Shown: positions 1-10,897 of the stretch, in pieces | Numbering within the stretch: position 1 is the first letter of the stretch | Layout of the letters: the number at the start of each line of letters is the position of its first letter | Assembly: GCF_027923905.1 (NCBI RefSeq) | Contig: NZ_AP026966.1 | Span: 4,155,001-4,219,000 of the forward strand | Reading direction: 5' to 3' | Length of the DNA: 64,000 nucleotides | Source: Massilia varians | GTDB taxonomy: Bacteria > Pseudomonadota > Gammaproteobacteria > Burkholderiales > Burkholderiaceae_D | Made by a program: the position numbers and the translations under genes | The notes under the pieces: model-generated | Told to the model about the DNA's origin: nothing | Seen by the model: only the letters and a program-made list of their open reading frames with translations | Databases searched by the model: none

Positions 1-1137
1 GGTGTCGACCGCATAGATCGACTGCTCGCGCAGCTTGCCGACCTGTTCCTTGGTCAGGCCCGAGTACGAGAACATGCCGACCTGCTCGCGCACGAACTCG
101 AAGTCGTGGCCAGGGGCTTTTTCCTTGAGCTTCTCGACCATGAGGTTGCGCATTTCGCGGATGCGCACGCGCATGCCGGCCAGCTCCTCTTCCCACAACT
201 GGCGCAGTTCCGGGGTCGACAGCACCATCGCCACCACCTTGGCCGTATGCGTCGGCGGGTTCGAATAGTTGGTGCGGATCACACGCTTCAGTTGCGACAG
301 CACGCGTGCGGCTTCCTCGGCGCTGGTGGCCACGATCGACAGCGCGCCGGCGCGCTCGCCGTACAGCGAGAAGGATTTCGAGAACGAGTTCGACACCAGG
401 AGCGGAATGCCGGTCTCGGCGAAGCGGCGCACCACGGCGCCGTCTTCCGCGATGCCGGCGCCGAAGCCCTGGTAGGCCATGTCGAGGAAAGGCACCAGGC
501 CATTGTCGACCACGGCCGCGATCACCTGGCCCCACTGTTCCTGGCTCAGGTCGGCGCCGGTCGGGTTGTGGCAGCAGGCGTGCAGCACCACGATCGAGCC
601 GCGCGGCATGGACGTCAAGGAAGCCAGCATGCCGTCGAAATTCACGCCGTGGGTGGCCGGGTCGTAATAGGTGTAGTTGTTGACGGCGAAGCCGGCGCTC
701 TCGAACAGCGCGCGGTGGTTTTCCCAGCTCGGGTCGCTGATGTAGACGCTTGAGTCGGGCGCGAAGCGCTTGAGGAAATCGGCGCCCAGCTTGAGCGCGC
801 CGGTGCCGCCCAGAGCTTGCACGGTGATCGCACGCTTCTCTTGAATAACAAGGCTGTCGGCCCCAAATACCAGGTCTTGCACGGCCCTGTCGTACGCCGC
901 CAGTCCTTCGATCGGCAGATAGGTACGCGGCGCCGGCTGTTCCATCAGCTTCGCTTCCGCCTTTTGCACGCACTGCAGCAAAGGAACCTTGCCATTGTCG
1001 TCATAGTAGACACCCACCCCCAGGTTGATCTTGGCCGGGTTGGTGTCGGCGTTGAATGCTTCGGTAATGCCCAGGATCGGGTCGCGTGGCGCCATGTCGA
1101 TGGCGCCGAAGAGGCTGGCGGAGGCTGTGGAAGTCAT
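1..1137 (-). CDS. Class I aromatic/aspartate aminotransferase, 3' end cut by window
   Basis: PLP-dependent aminotransferase of the AspC/TyrB family, which moves amino groups between aspartate or aromatic amino acids and 2-oxo acids in the cytoplasm. The protein opens MTSTASASLFGAIDMAPRDP and carries the family core INLGVGVYYDDNG near residues 35-50, the HACCHNPTGAD substrate and cofactor segment, and the PLP-lysine segment SFSKSFSLYGER. 379 codons are visible and the frame is still open at base 1; the family is about 400 residues, so about 20 C-terminal residues are missing. The ATG at 1135-1137 is the start. It is transcribed away from uvrB across a 104-bp shared upstream region. The exact substrate preference (aspartate or tyrosine) cannot be told from this. 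Confidence 0.92.
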   Translation of the reverse strand, partial: MTSTASASLFGAIDMAPRDPILGITEAFNADTNPAKINLGVGVYYDDNGKVPLLQCVQKAEAKLMEQPAPRTYLPIEGLAAYDRAVQDLVFGADSLVIQEKRAITVQALGGTGALKLGADFLKRFAPDSSVYISDPSWENHRALFESAGFAVNNYTYYDPATHGVNFDGMLASLTSMPRGSIVVLHACCHNPTGADLSQEQWGQVIAAVVDNGLVPFLDMAYQGFGAGIAEDGAVVRRFAETGIPLLVSNSFSKSFSLYGERAGALSIVATSAEEAARVLSQLKRVIRTNYSNPPTHTAKVVAMVLSTPELRQLWEEELAGMRVRIREMRNLMVEKLKEKAPGHDFEFVREQVGMFSYSGLTKEQVGKLREQSIYAVDT

Positions 1138-1241
1138 CGTGATAAACTGAGTTGTCGGTGGGTTCGCAGCGGTTGTAAAAACATGGACGCCAGTGCTGCA
1201 CTGCGTCATGTGGACTCCCATTCTAGCAAAGGTCTGAAAGT

Positions 1242-3338
1242 ATGGCAGATTTATCCATCGCAAATGCCCCCGAACCGACCGTCATCACCTATCCCGGATC
1301 GCCGTTCAAGCTGCACCAGCCCTTCCCGCCGGCCGGCGACCAGCCGACCGCGATCGCGGGCCTGATCGAAGGCATCAATGACGGCCTGATGTACCAGACC
1401 CTGCTCGGGGTGACCGGTTCCGGCAAAACCTACACGATGGCGAACGTGATCGCGCAGGCGGGCCGTCCGGCCATCGTCTTCGCACCCAATAAAACGCTGG
1501 CGGCCCAGCTGTATGCGGAGTTCCGCGAATTCTTCCCGCAGAACGCGGTCGAGTATTTCGTGTCCTACTACGACTACTACCAGCCGGAAGCCTATGTGCC
1601 GCAGCGCGACCTGTTCATCGAAAAGGACTCGTCGATCAACGAGCACATCGAGCAGATGCGCCTGTCCTGCACCAAGTCGCTGATGGAGCGGCGCGACGTC
1701 GTCATCGTCGCCACCGTGTCGGCGATCTACGGTATCGGTAACCCGAACGAGTACCACAAGATGATCCTGACGCTGCGCCACAAGGATAAAGTGGCGCAGC
1801 GCGACATCATCGCGCGCCTGATCCAGATGCAGTACACGCGCAACGAGATGGACTTCTCGCGCGGCTCCTTCCGCGTGCGCGGCGACACCATCGACATCTT
1901 CCCGGCGGAGCACGCGGAACTGGCGATCCGCGTCGAGATGTTCGACGACGAGATCGAGTCCTTGCAACTGTTCGACCCGCTCACCGGCCGCGTGCGCCAG
2001 AAGATCCCGCGCTTCACCGTGTACCCGGGCTCGCACTACGTCACGCCCCGCTCCACCGTGCTGCGCGCGGTGGAATCGATCAAGGCCGAGCTGCGCGACC
2101 GCCTCGAGTACTTCCGCAACGAGAACAAGCTGATCGAAGAACAACGCCTCGAGCAGCGCACCCGTTTCGACCTCGAGATGCTGGCCGAGATCGGCTTTAC
2201 CAAGGGTATCGAGAACTACTCGCGCCACCTGTCCGGCTCGATGCCGGGCGAGCCGCCGCCGACCCTGATCGACTACCTGCCGAAGGACGCGCTGATGTTC
2301 ATGGACGAGTCGCACGTGATGATCGGCCAGCTCAACGCGATGTACAACGGCGACCGTTCGCGCAAGGTCAACCTGGTCGACTACGGCTTCCGCCTGCCTT
2401 CGGCGCTGGACAACCGGCCGCTGAAGTTCCAGGAATTCGAAGGCAAGATGCGCCAGACGGTGTTCGTTTCGGCCACGCCGGCCGAGTACGAAAAGGGAAA
2501 GGCCGACAACGTGGTCGAGCAGGTGGTGCGCCCCACCGGCCTGGTCGACCCGAAAGTGATCGTCAAGCCGGCGCGCTCGCAGGTCGAAGACCTGATGAGC
2601 GAGATCACCGACCGCATCGCCAAGGACGAGCGCGTGCTGGTGACCACGCTGACCAAGCGCATGGCCGAGCAGCTCACCGAATACCTGAGCGACCACGGCA
2701 TCAAGGTGCGCTACCTGCACAGCGACATCGAGACGGTGGAGCGCGTGGAGATCCTGCGCGACCTGCGCCTGGGCACCTTCGACGTGGTGGTCGGCATCAA
2801 CCTGCTGCGCGAGGGCCTCGATTTGCCGGAGGTGTCGCTGGTGGCGGTGCTGGACGCCGACAAGGAAGGCTTCCTGCGTTCCGAGCGCAGCCTGATCCAG
2901 ACCATCGGCCGCGCGGCGCGTAACCTGAACGGCGTGGCGATTCTGTACGCGGATCAGATGACCGATTCGATGAAGAAGGCGATCGACGAGACCGAACGCC
3001 GCCGCGCCAAGCAGATCGCCTTCAACGAGGCAAACGGCATCGTGCCGAAAGGCGTGAACAAGAAGATCAAGGACATGATCGACGGCGTCTACAGCAATGC
3101 CGCGCAGAAGGCCGTGGGTGAAGGTGTCGCCGACGACGCCGCCACGGCCAAGGTCGAGGCCATGAGCGAGAAGCAGATCAGCAAGGAGATCAAGCGCCTC
3201 GAAAAGCTCATGGTCGACCACGCCAAGAACCTCGAGTTCGAAAAGGCGGCGCAGGTGCGCGACCAGCTGCATGTGCTCAAGCAGCAGGCCTTCGGGGCGC
3301 CCGGTGCCGACAACGTGGTGTCGATGCTGGGCAAGTAA
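1242..3338 (+). CDS. uvrB: Excinuclease ABC subunit B
   Basis: Damage-verifying helicase-like subunit of the UvrABC nucleotide excision repair nuclease; it is loaded by UvrA and recruits UvrC. The 698-residue protein has Walker [13 protein letters not shown] (about residues 57-68), the beta-hairpin region with [13 protein letters not shown] that clamps DNA, the DESH Walker B box followed by [17 protein letters not shown], helicase motif VI RAARN and a C-terminal UVR helical hairpin ([19 protein letters not shown]) that binds UvrC. The length is normal for the family. A strong intrinsic terminator follows directly, so the gene is probably monocistronic. No convincing LexA box (CTGT-N8-ACAG) was seen in the 104 bp upstream. 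Confidence 0.98.
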   Translation: MADLSIANAPEPTVITYPGSPFKLHQPFPPAGDQPTAIAGLIEGINDGLMYQTLLGVTGSGKTYTMANVIAQAGRPAIVFAPNKTLAAQLYAEFREFFPQNAVEYFVSYYDYYQPEAYVPQRDLFIEKDSSINEHIEQMRLSCTKSLMERRDVVIVATVSAIYGIGNPNEYHKMILTLRHKDKVAQRDIIARLIQMQYTRNEMDFSRGSFRVRGDTIDIFPAEHAELAIRVEMFDDEIESLQLFDPLTGRVRQKIPRFTVYPGSHYVTPRSTVLRAVESIKAELRDRLEYFRNENKLIEEQRLEQRTRFDLEMLAEIGFTKGIENYSRHLSGSMPGEPPPTLIDYLPKDALMFMDESHVMIGQLNAMYNGDRSRKVNLVDYGFRLPSALDNRPLKFQEFEGKMRQTVFVSATPAEYEKGKADNVVEQVVRPTGLVDPKVIVKPARSQVEDLMSEITDRIAKDERVLVTTLTKRMAEQLTEYLSDHGIKVRYLHSDIETVERVEILRDLRLGTFDVVVGINLLREGLDLPEVSLVAVLDADKEGFLRSERSLIQTIGRAARNLNGVAILYADQMTDSMKKAIDETERRRAKQIAFNEANGIVPKGVNKKIKDMIDGVYSNAAQKAVGEGVADDAATAKVEAMSEKQISKEIKRLEKLMVDHAKNLEFEKAAQVRDQLHVLKQQAFGAPGADNVVSMLGK

Positions 3339-3363
3339 GCCGGCAAAGGAGCACACCCTTCAG

Positions 3364-3399
3364 AAAACCGTTTCCGCCTCGGCGGAGACGGTTTTTTTT
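3364..3399 (+). terminator. Intrinsic terminator of uvrB
   Basis: A 14-bp stem (AAAACCGTTTCCGC against GCGGAGACGGTTTT, one G-T pair) closed by a CTCG tetraloop and followed by a run of T, starting 26 bp after the uvrB stop codon. Confidence 0.9.
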
Positions 3400-3469
3400 C
3401 GCTTCCTCGACGACCGGCAGGTGGAATTGCGCGCATTTTCAGCGGCGCCGGCTGTGTAGACTGCTGCCC

Positions 3470-3778
3470 ATGACGCCTCACACCAAACTCAAGGTCGCAA
3501 ACGCTCTCATGCTGCTGGGAGCCGTGCTGGTCCCGATCGGTTTTTACCGCTTCCTCGCCCTGGTTTCTCCCGCGCCTCAACGCATGAGCGTGGTGGGGGA
3601 AAGTCTGCTCCAGCTCGGCGGCCTGGTCGCCTTCGCGCTGGTCGTCGGCATGGGCGCTTTCGTCTGGTCGCTGCGCGTGGAAAAGCGCCATCCGGCGGTG
3701 CAGGTCAGCGGGACCTTCGCGATCCGTGTCCTGGTCTTCATCGTCGTTTTTGCCCCGATCGTCATCGGCAGCTTCTGA
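3470..3778 (+). CDS. Small three-helix membrane protein of unknown function
   Basis: 102-residue protein that I do not recognise. Three hydrophobic segments are visible: about residues 12-31 (LMLLGAVLVPIGFYRFLALV), 46-67 and 85-101, joined by short charged loops such as RVEKRHP, so an inner-membrane location is likely. It starts 131 bp after uvrB beyond the terminator, so it needs its own promoter, and it converges on the RES-domain gene with only 12 bp between the stop codons. No clear Shine-Dalgarno sequence precedes the ATG. It could be a lineage-specific DUF family; the hydrophobic pattern and G+C-rich codon use argue that it is a real gene. Confidence 0.6.
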   Translation: MTPHTKLKVANALMLLGAVLVPIGFYRFLALVSPAPQRMSVVGESLLQLGGLVAFALVVGMGAFVWSLRVEKRHPAVQVSGTFAIRVLVFIVVFAPIVIGSF

Positions 3779-3790
3779 GTCGGGAGCCGG

Positions 3791-4255
3791 TCACGCCGGC
3801 CGCTTGAACATCCGGGGATCGAAGCTGAACAACTTGGCGATCGACAGCTTCACGTCCGCATAGGCCGGGTGCTCCGGATTGATCACCAGGTTCACGCCCT
3901 CCCCCACGCTCACCGACGGCACCCGCAGGTAGAGGTGGTGGCACTTCTGCAGGAAGGCAGTGCCAAACCGGGTTGCGCTGCCGCCGTCGTCGAGATCGTC
4001 CCAGCCTTCCGGCAGCTCCTCGCGCGATACGATCATGCCCAGCTCCGGGTCGTCCGGCAAGTCCACCGCCACCAGCACCAGGCCGGGTTCGTCGCCATCA
4101 AGGTGGACGAATTTTTCCAGTGCCGCCAGCTCCGCCGTCATGGCGGTGTAGAGCGCGGCGCAGCCCTCCTCATGCCAGTGGCCGCCACTCTTGCGCGCGC
4201 CTTCGCAGCTGCGGTCCAGGGCCACGTCTTCCTCCGCGATTCTCCAGGTTCTCAT
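3791..4255 (-). CDS. RES-domain protein (orphan NAD+ phosphorylase toxin-like)
   Basis: 154-residue protein with the RES fold, known from the Xre-RES (MbcTA, ParTS) toxin-antitoxin systems, where the RES protein degrades NAD+. Visible family signs: RTWRI at residues 2-6, GARKSGGHWHEEG at 19-31, LYTA at 35-38, LAALEKFVHL at 43-52 and VPSVSV at 112-117. The Arg, Glu and Ser that name the family appear kept (Arg5, Glu47, Ser114), but the usual GGRW Arg is His26. The ATG at 4255 is chosen because it gives the normal RTWRI N-terminus and has GGGGGA nine bases upstream; an upstream in-frame start at 4318 would add 21 atypical residues. No Xre/DUF2384 antitoxin gene lies on either side: the neighbours are a membrane protein (convergent) and a histidine kinase. 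Activity is unproven. Confidence 0.82.
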   Translation of the reverse strand: MRTWRIAEEDVALDRSCEGARKSGGHWHEEGCAALYTAMTAELAALEKFVHLDGDEPGLVLVAVDLPDDPELGMIVSREELPEGWDDLDDGGSATRFGTAFLQKCHHLYLRVPSVSVGEGVNLVINPEHPAYADVKLSIAKLFSFDPRMFKRPA

Positions 4256-4333
4256 CCAAGCTTGTCCCCCTGTTGTCCCGGAGCCAGGATACACCGGCTC
4301 GGAAGGCGCACCGCGCACGGATGGGACAGGCTG

Positions 4334-6349
4334 TTAGTCGACCCGCTCGCGCACCTCGGCCAGGATGCCCAGCAGTTCCGACAGGTCCGCCGGCTTGACC
4401 AGGTGGCGGTCGAAGCCGGCCTGGCGCGCGCGTTCGCGGTCTTCGCTCTGGCCATAGCCGGTCAGCGCGACCAGCATCGCATTGGCCGTATCGGGCGAGG
4501 CACGCAGGCGGCGCGCCAGTTCGTGACCATCCATGTCGGGCAGGCCGATATCGAGCAGCATGACCTCGGGCCGTTCGCGCAGGGCGCGCGCCAGGCCGCC
4601 GGTGCCGTCGCACTCGACGCTCACCAGGTGGCCGTGCGCCTCGAGCAGCGTGGCCAGCATCTGCGCGGCGTCGGCATTGTCGTCCACCACCAGCACCCGC
4701 ACCGCGCCATCCATGGCCTGCTCGCGCGGCGGCTGCGCCTCGTGTTCCTCGCTACCCGGCAGCAGCGGCAGGCGGATCACGAATTCGCTGCCCGTGTTCG
4801 GGCCCTCGCTATGGGCGGCCACCCGCCCGCCATGCAGCGCCACCAGGCTTTTCACCAGCGCCAGGCCGATGCCCAGGCCGCCCTGCGAGCGGTCCGGCGT
4901 GCGCTCGGCCTGCGTGAACAGGTCGAAGATGTAGGGCAGCACCTGCGGCTCGATGCCCTGGCCGTTGTCGCACACCGCGATCACGGCCTCGCCGCCTTCG
5001 CTGCTCACGCGCAGGATGATCCTGCCGCCTGCGGGCGTGTACTTGGCGGCGTTGTTGAGGATGTTCGAGACCACCTGCACCAGGCGCGTGCGGTCGCCTG
5101 ACACGTGCAGCGGCTGCTGCCACAGCTCCAGGCGCAGCTCGTGGCGCTTCAGGTCCAGCAGCGGGCGCACCTGTTCGACGGCGCCGTGGACGATCGCCGC
5201 CACGTCCAGGTTTTCCTTCTCGATCTCGGCCAGGCCGCGCGTCACCCGCGAGACGTCCAGCAGGTCGTTCACCAGGTCGGTCATGTGCTCGGCCTGGCGC
5301 ACGATGATGTCGCTGGCGTGGCGCGCGCGCTGCGGGTCGAGGTTGCCGCGTTGCAAGAGCTGGGCAGCCGTCGTGATCGGCGCCAGCGGGTTGCGCAGCT
5401 CGTGCGCCAGCATCGCCAGGAACTGGTCCTTCTGGCGGTTGGCGGCGCGCAGCTCGTCTTCCACGCGCTTGCGCATGGTGACGTCGCTGCCTTCCACGAA
5501 GATGCCCTCGACGTCGCCCTTCGGGCCGCGGATCGGCTGGTACACGAAGTCGACGAAGCGCTCTTCCAGCGGCGCGCTGGCCTCGCGCTGGACGCGCACC
5601 GGCACCGCGTGGCCGACGAAAGGCTGGCCTGACTGGTAGACCTGGTCGAGCAGCTCGAAGAAGCCCTGGTCCGCGACCTCTGGCAGCGCCTTGCGCGCCG
5701 GCTTGCCGATCAGCTCGCGGCGTCCGATCAGCTGCAGGTAGGATTCGTTGGCGATCTCGAACACGTGGTCCGGGCCGCGCAGCACGGCGAAGATGCCGGG
5801 CGCCTGTTCGAACAGGGTCATCAGGCGCTGGTTTTCCTGTTCGCGGTAGCGTTCCGCCAGCACCTCGCCGGTCATCTCGACGCAGGCGCAATACATGCCG
5901 GCCACGGTGCCGTCCTCGTCGCGCACCGGCGAATACGAGAAGCGGAACCAGGTGTCCTCGTCGTAGCCGAAACGGTTCATGCGCAGCGGCAGCCGGTCCA
6001 TGTAGGTGGATTCGCCCTTGAGTGCGCGCACGATCAGCGGATGGATGTCGTCCCAGATCTCGCGCCAGATGTCGTGGAAACGGGCGCCCAGCGCCGCCGG
6101 ATGCTTTTCGCCGAGGATGATGGCGTAGGAGTCGTTGTACAGGAAGCCCAGTTCCGGGCCCCAGGCCACGAACATCGGGAACTTCGAATTGAGCATCAGG
6201 CCGACCGTGGTGCGCAGGGCCTGCGGCCAGGCGCGCGGGTGGCCGAGCGGCGAATGCGACCAGTCATGCGCCCGCATCATGGCTCCCATCTGCCCTCCCC
6301 CGCTGAGGAAGGGCAGCCATTCGGAAGGAGTCTCGTGTTCGGGTTTCAT
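4334..6349 (-). CDS. PAS/PAS hybrid sensor histidine kinase-response regulator
   Basis: 671-residue soluble hybrid kinase. Order: a first PAS domain (about residues 45-165), a second PAS domain (about 175-295), HisKA with the phospho-acceptor His316 in MLAHELRNPLAP, HATPase_c with N-box NILNNAAKYT, G1 DNGQGIEP and G2 GGLGIGLAL, then a C-terminal receiver (about 550-671) with VVDDNAD, the likely phospho-Asp600 in MLLDIGLPDMDG and the conserved Lys in HLVKPADLSELL. No transmembrane segment is visible, so it probably senses a cytoplasmic signal through PAS. The ATG at 6349 is preferred to a TTG 60 bases upstream. No DNA-binding partner regulator is adjacent, so the output is unknown. The 78-bp gap to the RES gene would allow co-transcription. 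Confidence 0.92.
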   Translation of the reverse strand: MKPEHETPSEWLPFLSGGGQMGAMMRAHDWSHSPLGHPRAWPQALRTTVGLMLNSKFPMFVAWGPELGFLYNDSYAIILGEKHPAALGARFHDIWREIWDDIHPLIVRALKGESTYMDRLPLRMNRFGYDEDTWFRFSYSPVRDEDGTVAGMYCACVEMTGEVLAERYREQENQRLMTLFEQAPGIFAVLRGPDHVFEIANESYLQLIGRRELIGKPARKALPEVADQGFFELLDQVYQSGQPFVGHAVPVRVQREASAPLEERFVDFVYQPIRGPKGDVEGIFVEGSDVTMRKRVEDELRAANRQKDQFLAMLAHELRNPLAPITTAAQLLQRGNLDPQRARHASDIIVRQAEHMTDLVNDLLDVSRVTRGLAEIEKENLDVAAIVHGAVEQVRPLLDLKRHELRLELWQQPLHVSGDRTRLVQVVSNILNNAAKYTPAGGRIILRVSSEGGEAVIAVCDNGQGIEPQVLPYIFDLFTQAERTPDRSQGGLGIGLALVKSLVALHGGRVAAHSEGPNTGSEFVIRLPLLPGSEEHEAQPPREQAMDGAVRVLVVDDNADAAQMLATLLEAHGHLVSVECDGTGGLARALRERPEVMLLDIGLPDMDGHELARRLRASPDTANAMLVALTGYGQSEDRERARQAGFDRHLVKPADLSELLGILAEVRERVD

Positions 6350-6434
6350 GCTTGTTTGGGAACGGATGAGGCCGCGCGGGTGGTCATGCCAAAAGTGTGC
6401 CAGAAACAAGGCATATGCCCCCGCACCGCTGCCC

Positions 6435-7031
6435 TCATAGGGTCTGGACGAATTCGCGGATGCCGCCCAGCAGCATTTCCACCGACATGGCCGTCAGGAT
6501 CAGGCCCATCAGGCGCTCGAAGGCGGTCATGACCTGCGGGCCCAGGCGCTGCTGCAATTTTTCCGCGCTGAGGAAGACCGCCAGCCAGACCACGCCGACC
6601 GCGGCCAGCGCCGCCACATGCACCATGGTCTCGGAAAAGCTGTCGGAAACGAACAGCAGCACGGTCGCCAGCGCCGACGGCCCGGCCAGCGCGGGAATGG
6701 CCAGCGGCACGATGAAGGGCTCGCCCCCTTCGCTGCGCCCCAACACGCCATCCGGATGCGGGAAGATCATGCGGATCGCGATGATGAGCAGGATGACGGC
6801 GCCGCCAATGCGCAGCGCCACCGGCGACAGGTGCAGGGCCGCCAGGAAATGCTGGCCGAAGAACATGAAGACCAGCAGGAGCAGAAAGGCGATCGCGCAT
6901 TCGCGCACCACGATGCGGGGACGGCGCTGGACCGGGACGTCCTTGAGGGCCGCGGCGAACAGGGGAACGTTGCCGAAGGGGTCAGTAACGAGGATCAGCA
7001 GGATGAAGGTTTGAAAAAAACTTTGGGTCAT
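6435..7031 (-). CDS. MarC/YhgN family integral membrane protein
   Basis: 198-residue inner-membrane protein with six predicted hydrophobic segments. The N-terminal signature FILLILVTDPFGNVPLF and the second-half repeat FIVPLAIPALAGPSALATVL are typical of the MarC family (PF01914). Members look like transporters but have no agreed substrate; the old link of MarC to multiple antibiotic resistance has not held up. Length is normal. The gene is alone between an Lrp-type regulator and the hybrid kinase, all on the same strand. Confidence 0.9.
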   Translation of the reverse strand: MTQSFFQTFILLILVTDPFGNVPLFAAALKDVPVQRRPRIVVRECAIAFLLLLVFMFFGQHFLAALHLSPVALRIGGAVILLIIAIRMIFPHPDGVLGRSEGGEPFIVPLAIPALAGPSALATVLLFVSDSFSETMVHVAALAAVGVVWLAVFLSAEKLQQRLGPQVMTAFERLMGLILTAMSVEMLLGGIREFVQTL

Positions 7032-7098
7032 CGGTTTCTACTTGTTATTGTTGAACCATGCGGAAATGGCCGAGCCGCATCTTAGCAGAGTAACACGC

Positions 7099-7584
7099 TC
7101 AAGGCTCCACCGAATGGGTACGTTTGAGGGTGCGCAGCACGAAGGTCGAGCGGCTGTGGCGGATGCCCGGAATCTTGTACAGGCGCTGGCGCAGGAAGCG
7201 CTCGTAACCCTCGGTACCGGCCACGGCCACCTTGATCAGGTAGTCGTAGTCGCCGGTCAGGAGGCTGGCCTCCATCACCTCGGGCAGCCTGGCCAGTTCT
7301 TCGCCGAAGCGGATCAGCATGTCGTCGTCGTGGCGCTCGAGCGTGACTTCGATGATGACGGTGTCCGGCAGGCCCAGCGCACGCTGGGACAGGATCGCCG
7401 CATAGCCCTCGATGTAGCCCTGCTCTTCCAGCGCGCGCACCCGGTTCCAGCAGGGCGTGGGCGACAGGTGCACGCGCTCGGCCAGCTTCTGGTTGGTGAT
7501 GTGGCCTTCGACGCGCAGGATGCGCAGGATCTTCCGGTCGATGTCGTCGAGTACGTCCTTTTTTGGCCTGCTGTCGGCTTCCAT
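7099..7584 (-). CDS. Lrp/AsnC family transcriptional regulator
   Basis: 161-residue leucine-responsive-type regulator. The N-terminal winged helix starts LDDIDRKILRILRVEGHITN (about residues 12-31), with the recognition helix in LSPTPCWNRVRALEEQGYI; the C-terminal RAM (AsnC ligand-binding) domain contains LTGDYDYLIKV, the usual effector loop. Such proteins form octamers and sense amino acids. A GGAG sequence about nine bases before the ATG supports the start. Nothing is transcribed divergently from it in the 277 bp upstream, so its usual neighbour target is not evident. Confidence 0.93.
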   Translation of the reverse strand: MEADSRPKKDVLDDIDRKILRILRVEGHITNQKLAERVHLSPTPCWNRVRALEEQGYIEGYAAILSQRALGLPDTVIIEVTLERHDDDMLIRFGEELARLPEVMEASLLTGDYDYLIKVAVAGTEGYERFLRQRLYKIPGIRHSRSTFVLRTLKRTHSVEP

Positions 7585-7796
7585 AAGAAGAAACTCCTAA
7601 TGTTTTACGTTTATGCAGGATATTCTCCCATAAACTGCTTAAAACAGGGAAACTATGAAAGCACCTTTTTGCCCCCTGCCACTACGATAGAGGGGTGCTT
7701 CATCGAGACCATGCCGCGCCGCCCCGAACCTCCGCCACGAACGGAGCTGCATCGCGCGCCGCGGGCGCCGCTTCACGAGAGCGGCTGACAAAGTAG

Positions 7797-7832
7797 AACG
7801 GGCAGGAAAGGCTTTCGCCTTTCCTGCCCGTT
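7797..7832. terminator. Perfect 16-bp hairpin, terminator-like, downstream of the purA operon
   Basis: AACGGGCAGGAAAGGC and its exact complement are separated by TTTC. It lies 30 bp beyond the stop codon of the leftward phosphoribosyltransferase gene, where the long housekeeping operon ends. The T-run is weak on the minus strand and better on the plus strand. The rest of the 7585-7861 gap is AT-richer sequence that should hold the promoter of the Lrp-type gene; no other gene is visible in it. Confidence 0.7.
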
Positions 7833-7861
7833 TGCTTTGCTCTTCCAAAGCGCGTTCCAGA

Positions 7862-8401
7862 TTACTCCTCGAACTTCTTCATCCACGCCGACAGCTGGTG
7901 CGGACGCAGGCCGTCATAGTCTTCGAACGGCTGGTGGATCCACGGATTGTGCGGCAGGTCTTCCAGGTGGTAGTCCGGCTTGAAGGCCGAGGTGCCTTTC
8001 ACCCAGATGACGGCCGAACGCACTTCCGAGACGTCCGGGTAGTTGGTCTGCAGGTGCTCGCGCACCTTCTGCAGGGTCACGCCCGAATCGGCCAGGTCGT
8101 CGACCAGCAGGATGCGGCCGGCCAGCGGGCCCTTGGTCATCGTCATGTACTTGGCGATGTCCAGGTTGCCCTGCTTGGTGCCGGCTTCTTCGCGGTAGGA
8201 GCTGGTCGACAGGATCGCCAGCGGCACGTCGAAGATGCGCGAGATCACGTCGCCCGGACGCACGCCGCCGCGCGCCAGGCACAGCACCATGTCGAACTTC
8301 CAGTTCGATTCATACACTTGCAGCGCGAGGCGCTCGACCAGGCGGTTGTACTGGTCCCACGAAACCCAGAGGTCCTTGTCGGTCGATGCAGGGGTGTTCA
8401 T
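7862..8401 (-). CDS. Purine-type phosphoribosyltransferase
   Basis: 179-residue type I phosphoribosyltransferase. The PRPP-binding motif ILLVDDLADSGVT sits at about residues 97-109, preceded by the flexible-loop region (STSSYREEAGTKQG), and MVLCLARGGVRPGD matches the N-terminal core of xanthine/guanine salvage enzymes. It follows purA by 21 bp on the same strand, as in other Oxalobacteraceae, which suggests a role in purine salvage beside adenylate synthesis. Base specificity (xanthine, guanine or hypoxanthine) cannot be fixed from the sequence alone. Confidence 0.88.
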   Translation of the reverse strand: MNTPASTDKDLWVSWDQYNRLVERLALQVYESNWKFDMVLCLARGGVRPGDVISRIFDVPLAILSTSSYREEAGTKQGNLDIAKYMTMTKGPLAGRILLVDDLADSGVTLQKVREHLQTNYPDVSEVRSAVIWVKGTSAFKPDYHLEDLPHNPWIHQPFEDYDGLRPHQLSAWMKKFEE

Positions 8402-8422
8402 TTCAGGCTATTCCTATTGTTA

Positions 8423-9742
<1,320 letters not shown>

Positions 9743-10897
9743 TTAACCTAAGTTTTTGAGAATCCAATTTCCGTTTTCGAGGACGAGCACGCGGTCGCAC
9801 TCGAACTCGTCCTGAACATTGTCGTGACCGGGCATGGACTGGATCACGACTTCGCCTGCCTTGCGCAGGTCAGCGATTTTTTCCCTCAGCTCCGGCGCAT
9901 TGCCCCAGGGCGCGCGGATCGAGTGCTTGCGCTCGGCAGTCGGCAGCAGCCGCGCCAGTTCGCGCAGGTCGAGCGAGAAGCCGGTCGCCGGACGCGCGCG
10001 TCCGAAGGCCTCGCCCACATGGTCGTAGCGCCCTCCCCTGGCGACCGCGTTCGGCAGGCCCGGCACGTAGAGCGCGAACATGGCGCCGCTTTCGTACTGG
10101 TAGCCGCGCAGGTCGGCCAGGTCGATCGCCACCTCGGCGCGGCCAAGGGCGCCGGCCGCAAGCGCGGCCAGTTCGGCCAGCGCGCGGGTGACGCCCGGCA
10201 GCGCCGGCAGCTCCTCCCTGGCGCGCGCCAGCACCTCGACGTCGCCGTACAGGTGCGGCAGCGCCAGCAGGGCCTTGCGGGTGGCGGGCGGGTAATCCCG
10301 GGTGATCTCGTGCAGGGCCGGCGCATCCTTGGCGCGCAGCATGGCGGTCAGGCGCGCTTCGTCGCGCTGCGCGGCCGCATCCTCGGCCAGCAGGGCGCGC
10401 AGGATGCCGACGTGGCACAGGTCGAGGCGGACGCTGTCGAAGCCGGCCAGCGCCAGCGTGCCGAGCGCCAGCTCCTGGATCTCGGCGTCGGCTTCCAGGC
10501 CGGCGTGGCCGTAGATCTCGCAACCGATCTGGATCGGCTCGCGGGTGGCGTGCAGGCCCGACGGGCGGGTGTGCAGCACGCTGCCGGCGTAGCACAGGCG
10601 GGTGACGGTATCGCGGTTGAGCAGGTGGGCGTCGATGCGCGCGACCTGGGTGGTCATGTCGGCGCGCAGGCCGAGCAGGCGGCCGGACAGCTGGTCGACC
10701 ACCTTGAAGGTGCGCAGTTCGGAGTCCTGCCCTGCTCCGGCCAGCAGCGACTCGACGTACTCGAGCAGCGGCGGCATCACCAGTTCGTAGCCGTACAGGC
10801 GGAAGGCATCGAGCATCTTGCGGCGCAGATCCTCGATCTTGCGCGCTTCGGACGGCAAGACATCGGCGATATTTTCAGGCAGTAGCCAGTTCGGCAT
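9743..10897 (-). CDS. hisZ: ATP phosphoribosyltransferase regulatory subunit
   Basis: HisZ is a catalytically inert HisRS-like partner needed by short-form HisG in the first step of histidine synthesis. The 384-residue protein starts [20 protein letters not shown], keeps the class II synthetase core (motif 2-like region [16 protein letters not shown]) and lacks the C-terminal anticodon-binding domain found in HisS at 18298-19653. ATG 10897 is chosen because it gives the family N-terminus; an upstream in-frame start at 10957 adds 20 unlike residues. It is directly followed by purA with 3 bp between stop and ATG. Its presence implies that the genome carries a short HisG elsewhere. Confidence 0.95.
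   Translation of the reverse strand: MPNWLLPENIADVLPSEARKIEDLRRKMLDAFRLYGYELVMPPLLEYVESLLAGAGQDSELRTFKVVDQLSGRLLGLRADMTTQVARIDAHLLNRDTVTRLCYAGSVLHTRPSGLHATREPIQIGCEIYGHAGLEADAEIQELALGTLALAGFDSVRLDLCHVGILRALLAEDAAAQRDEARLTAMLRAKDAPALHEITRDYPPATRKALLALPHLYGDVEVLARAREELPALPGVTRALAELAALAAGALGRAEVAIDLADLRGYQYESGAMFALYVPGLPNAVARGGRYDHVGEAFGRARPATGFSLDLRELARLLPTAERKHSIRAPWGNAPELREKIADLRKAGEVVIQSMPGHDNVQDEFECDRVLVLENGNWILKNLG

Noticed and set aside
1138..1241. SOS (LexA) box before uvrB
   Set aside because: No CTGT-N8-ACAG or near match was found by eye in the 104-bp gap; SOS control cannot be claimed.
1251..3356. A 701-codon open frame antisense to uvrB
   Set aside because: It mirrors the codon bias of uvrB in high-GC DNA, has no recognisable domain and no ribosome-binding site. 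uvrB itself is certain.
4256..4333. Antitoxin gene for the RES protein
   Set aside because: The 78-bp gap is too short, and neither neighbour has an Xre or DUF2384 domain.
7639..7848. Small leftward open frame between the Lrp-type gene and the purA operon
   Set aside because: It runs through the perfect hairpin at 7797-7832, has no ribosome-binding site and no domain likeness.
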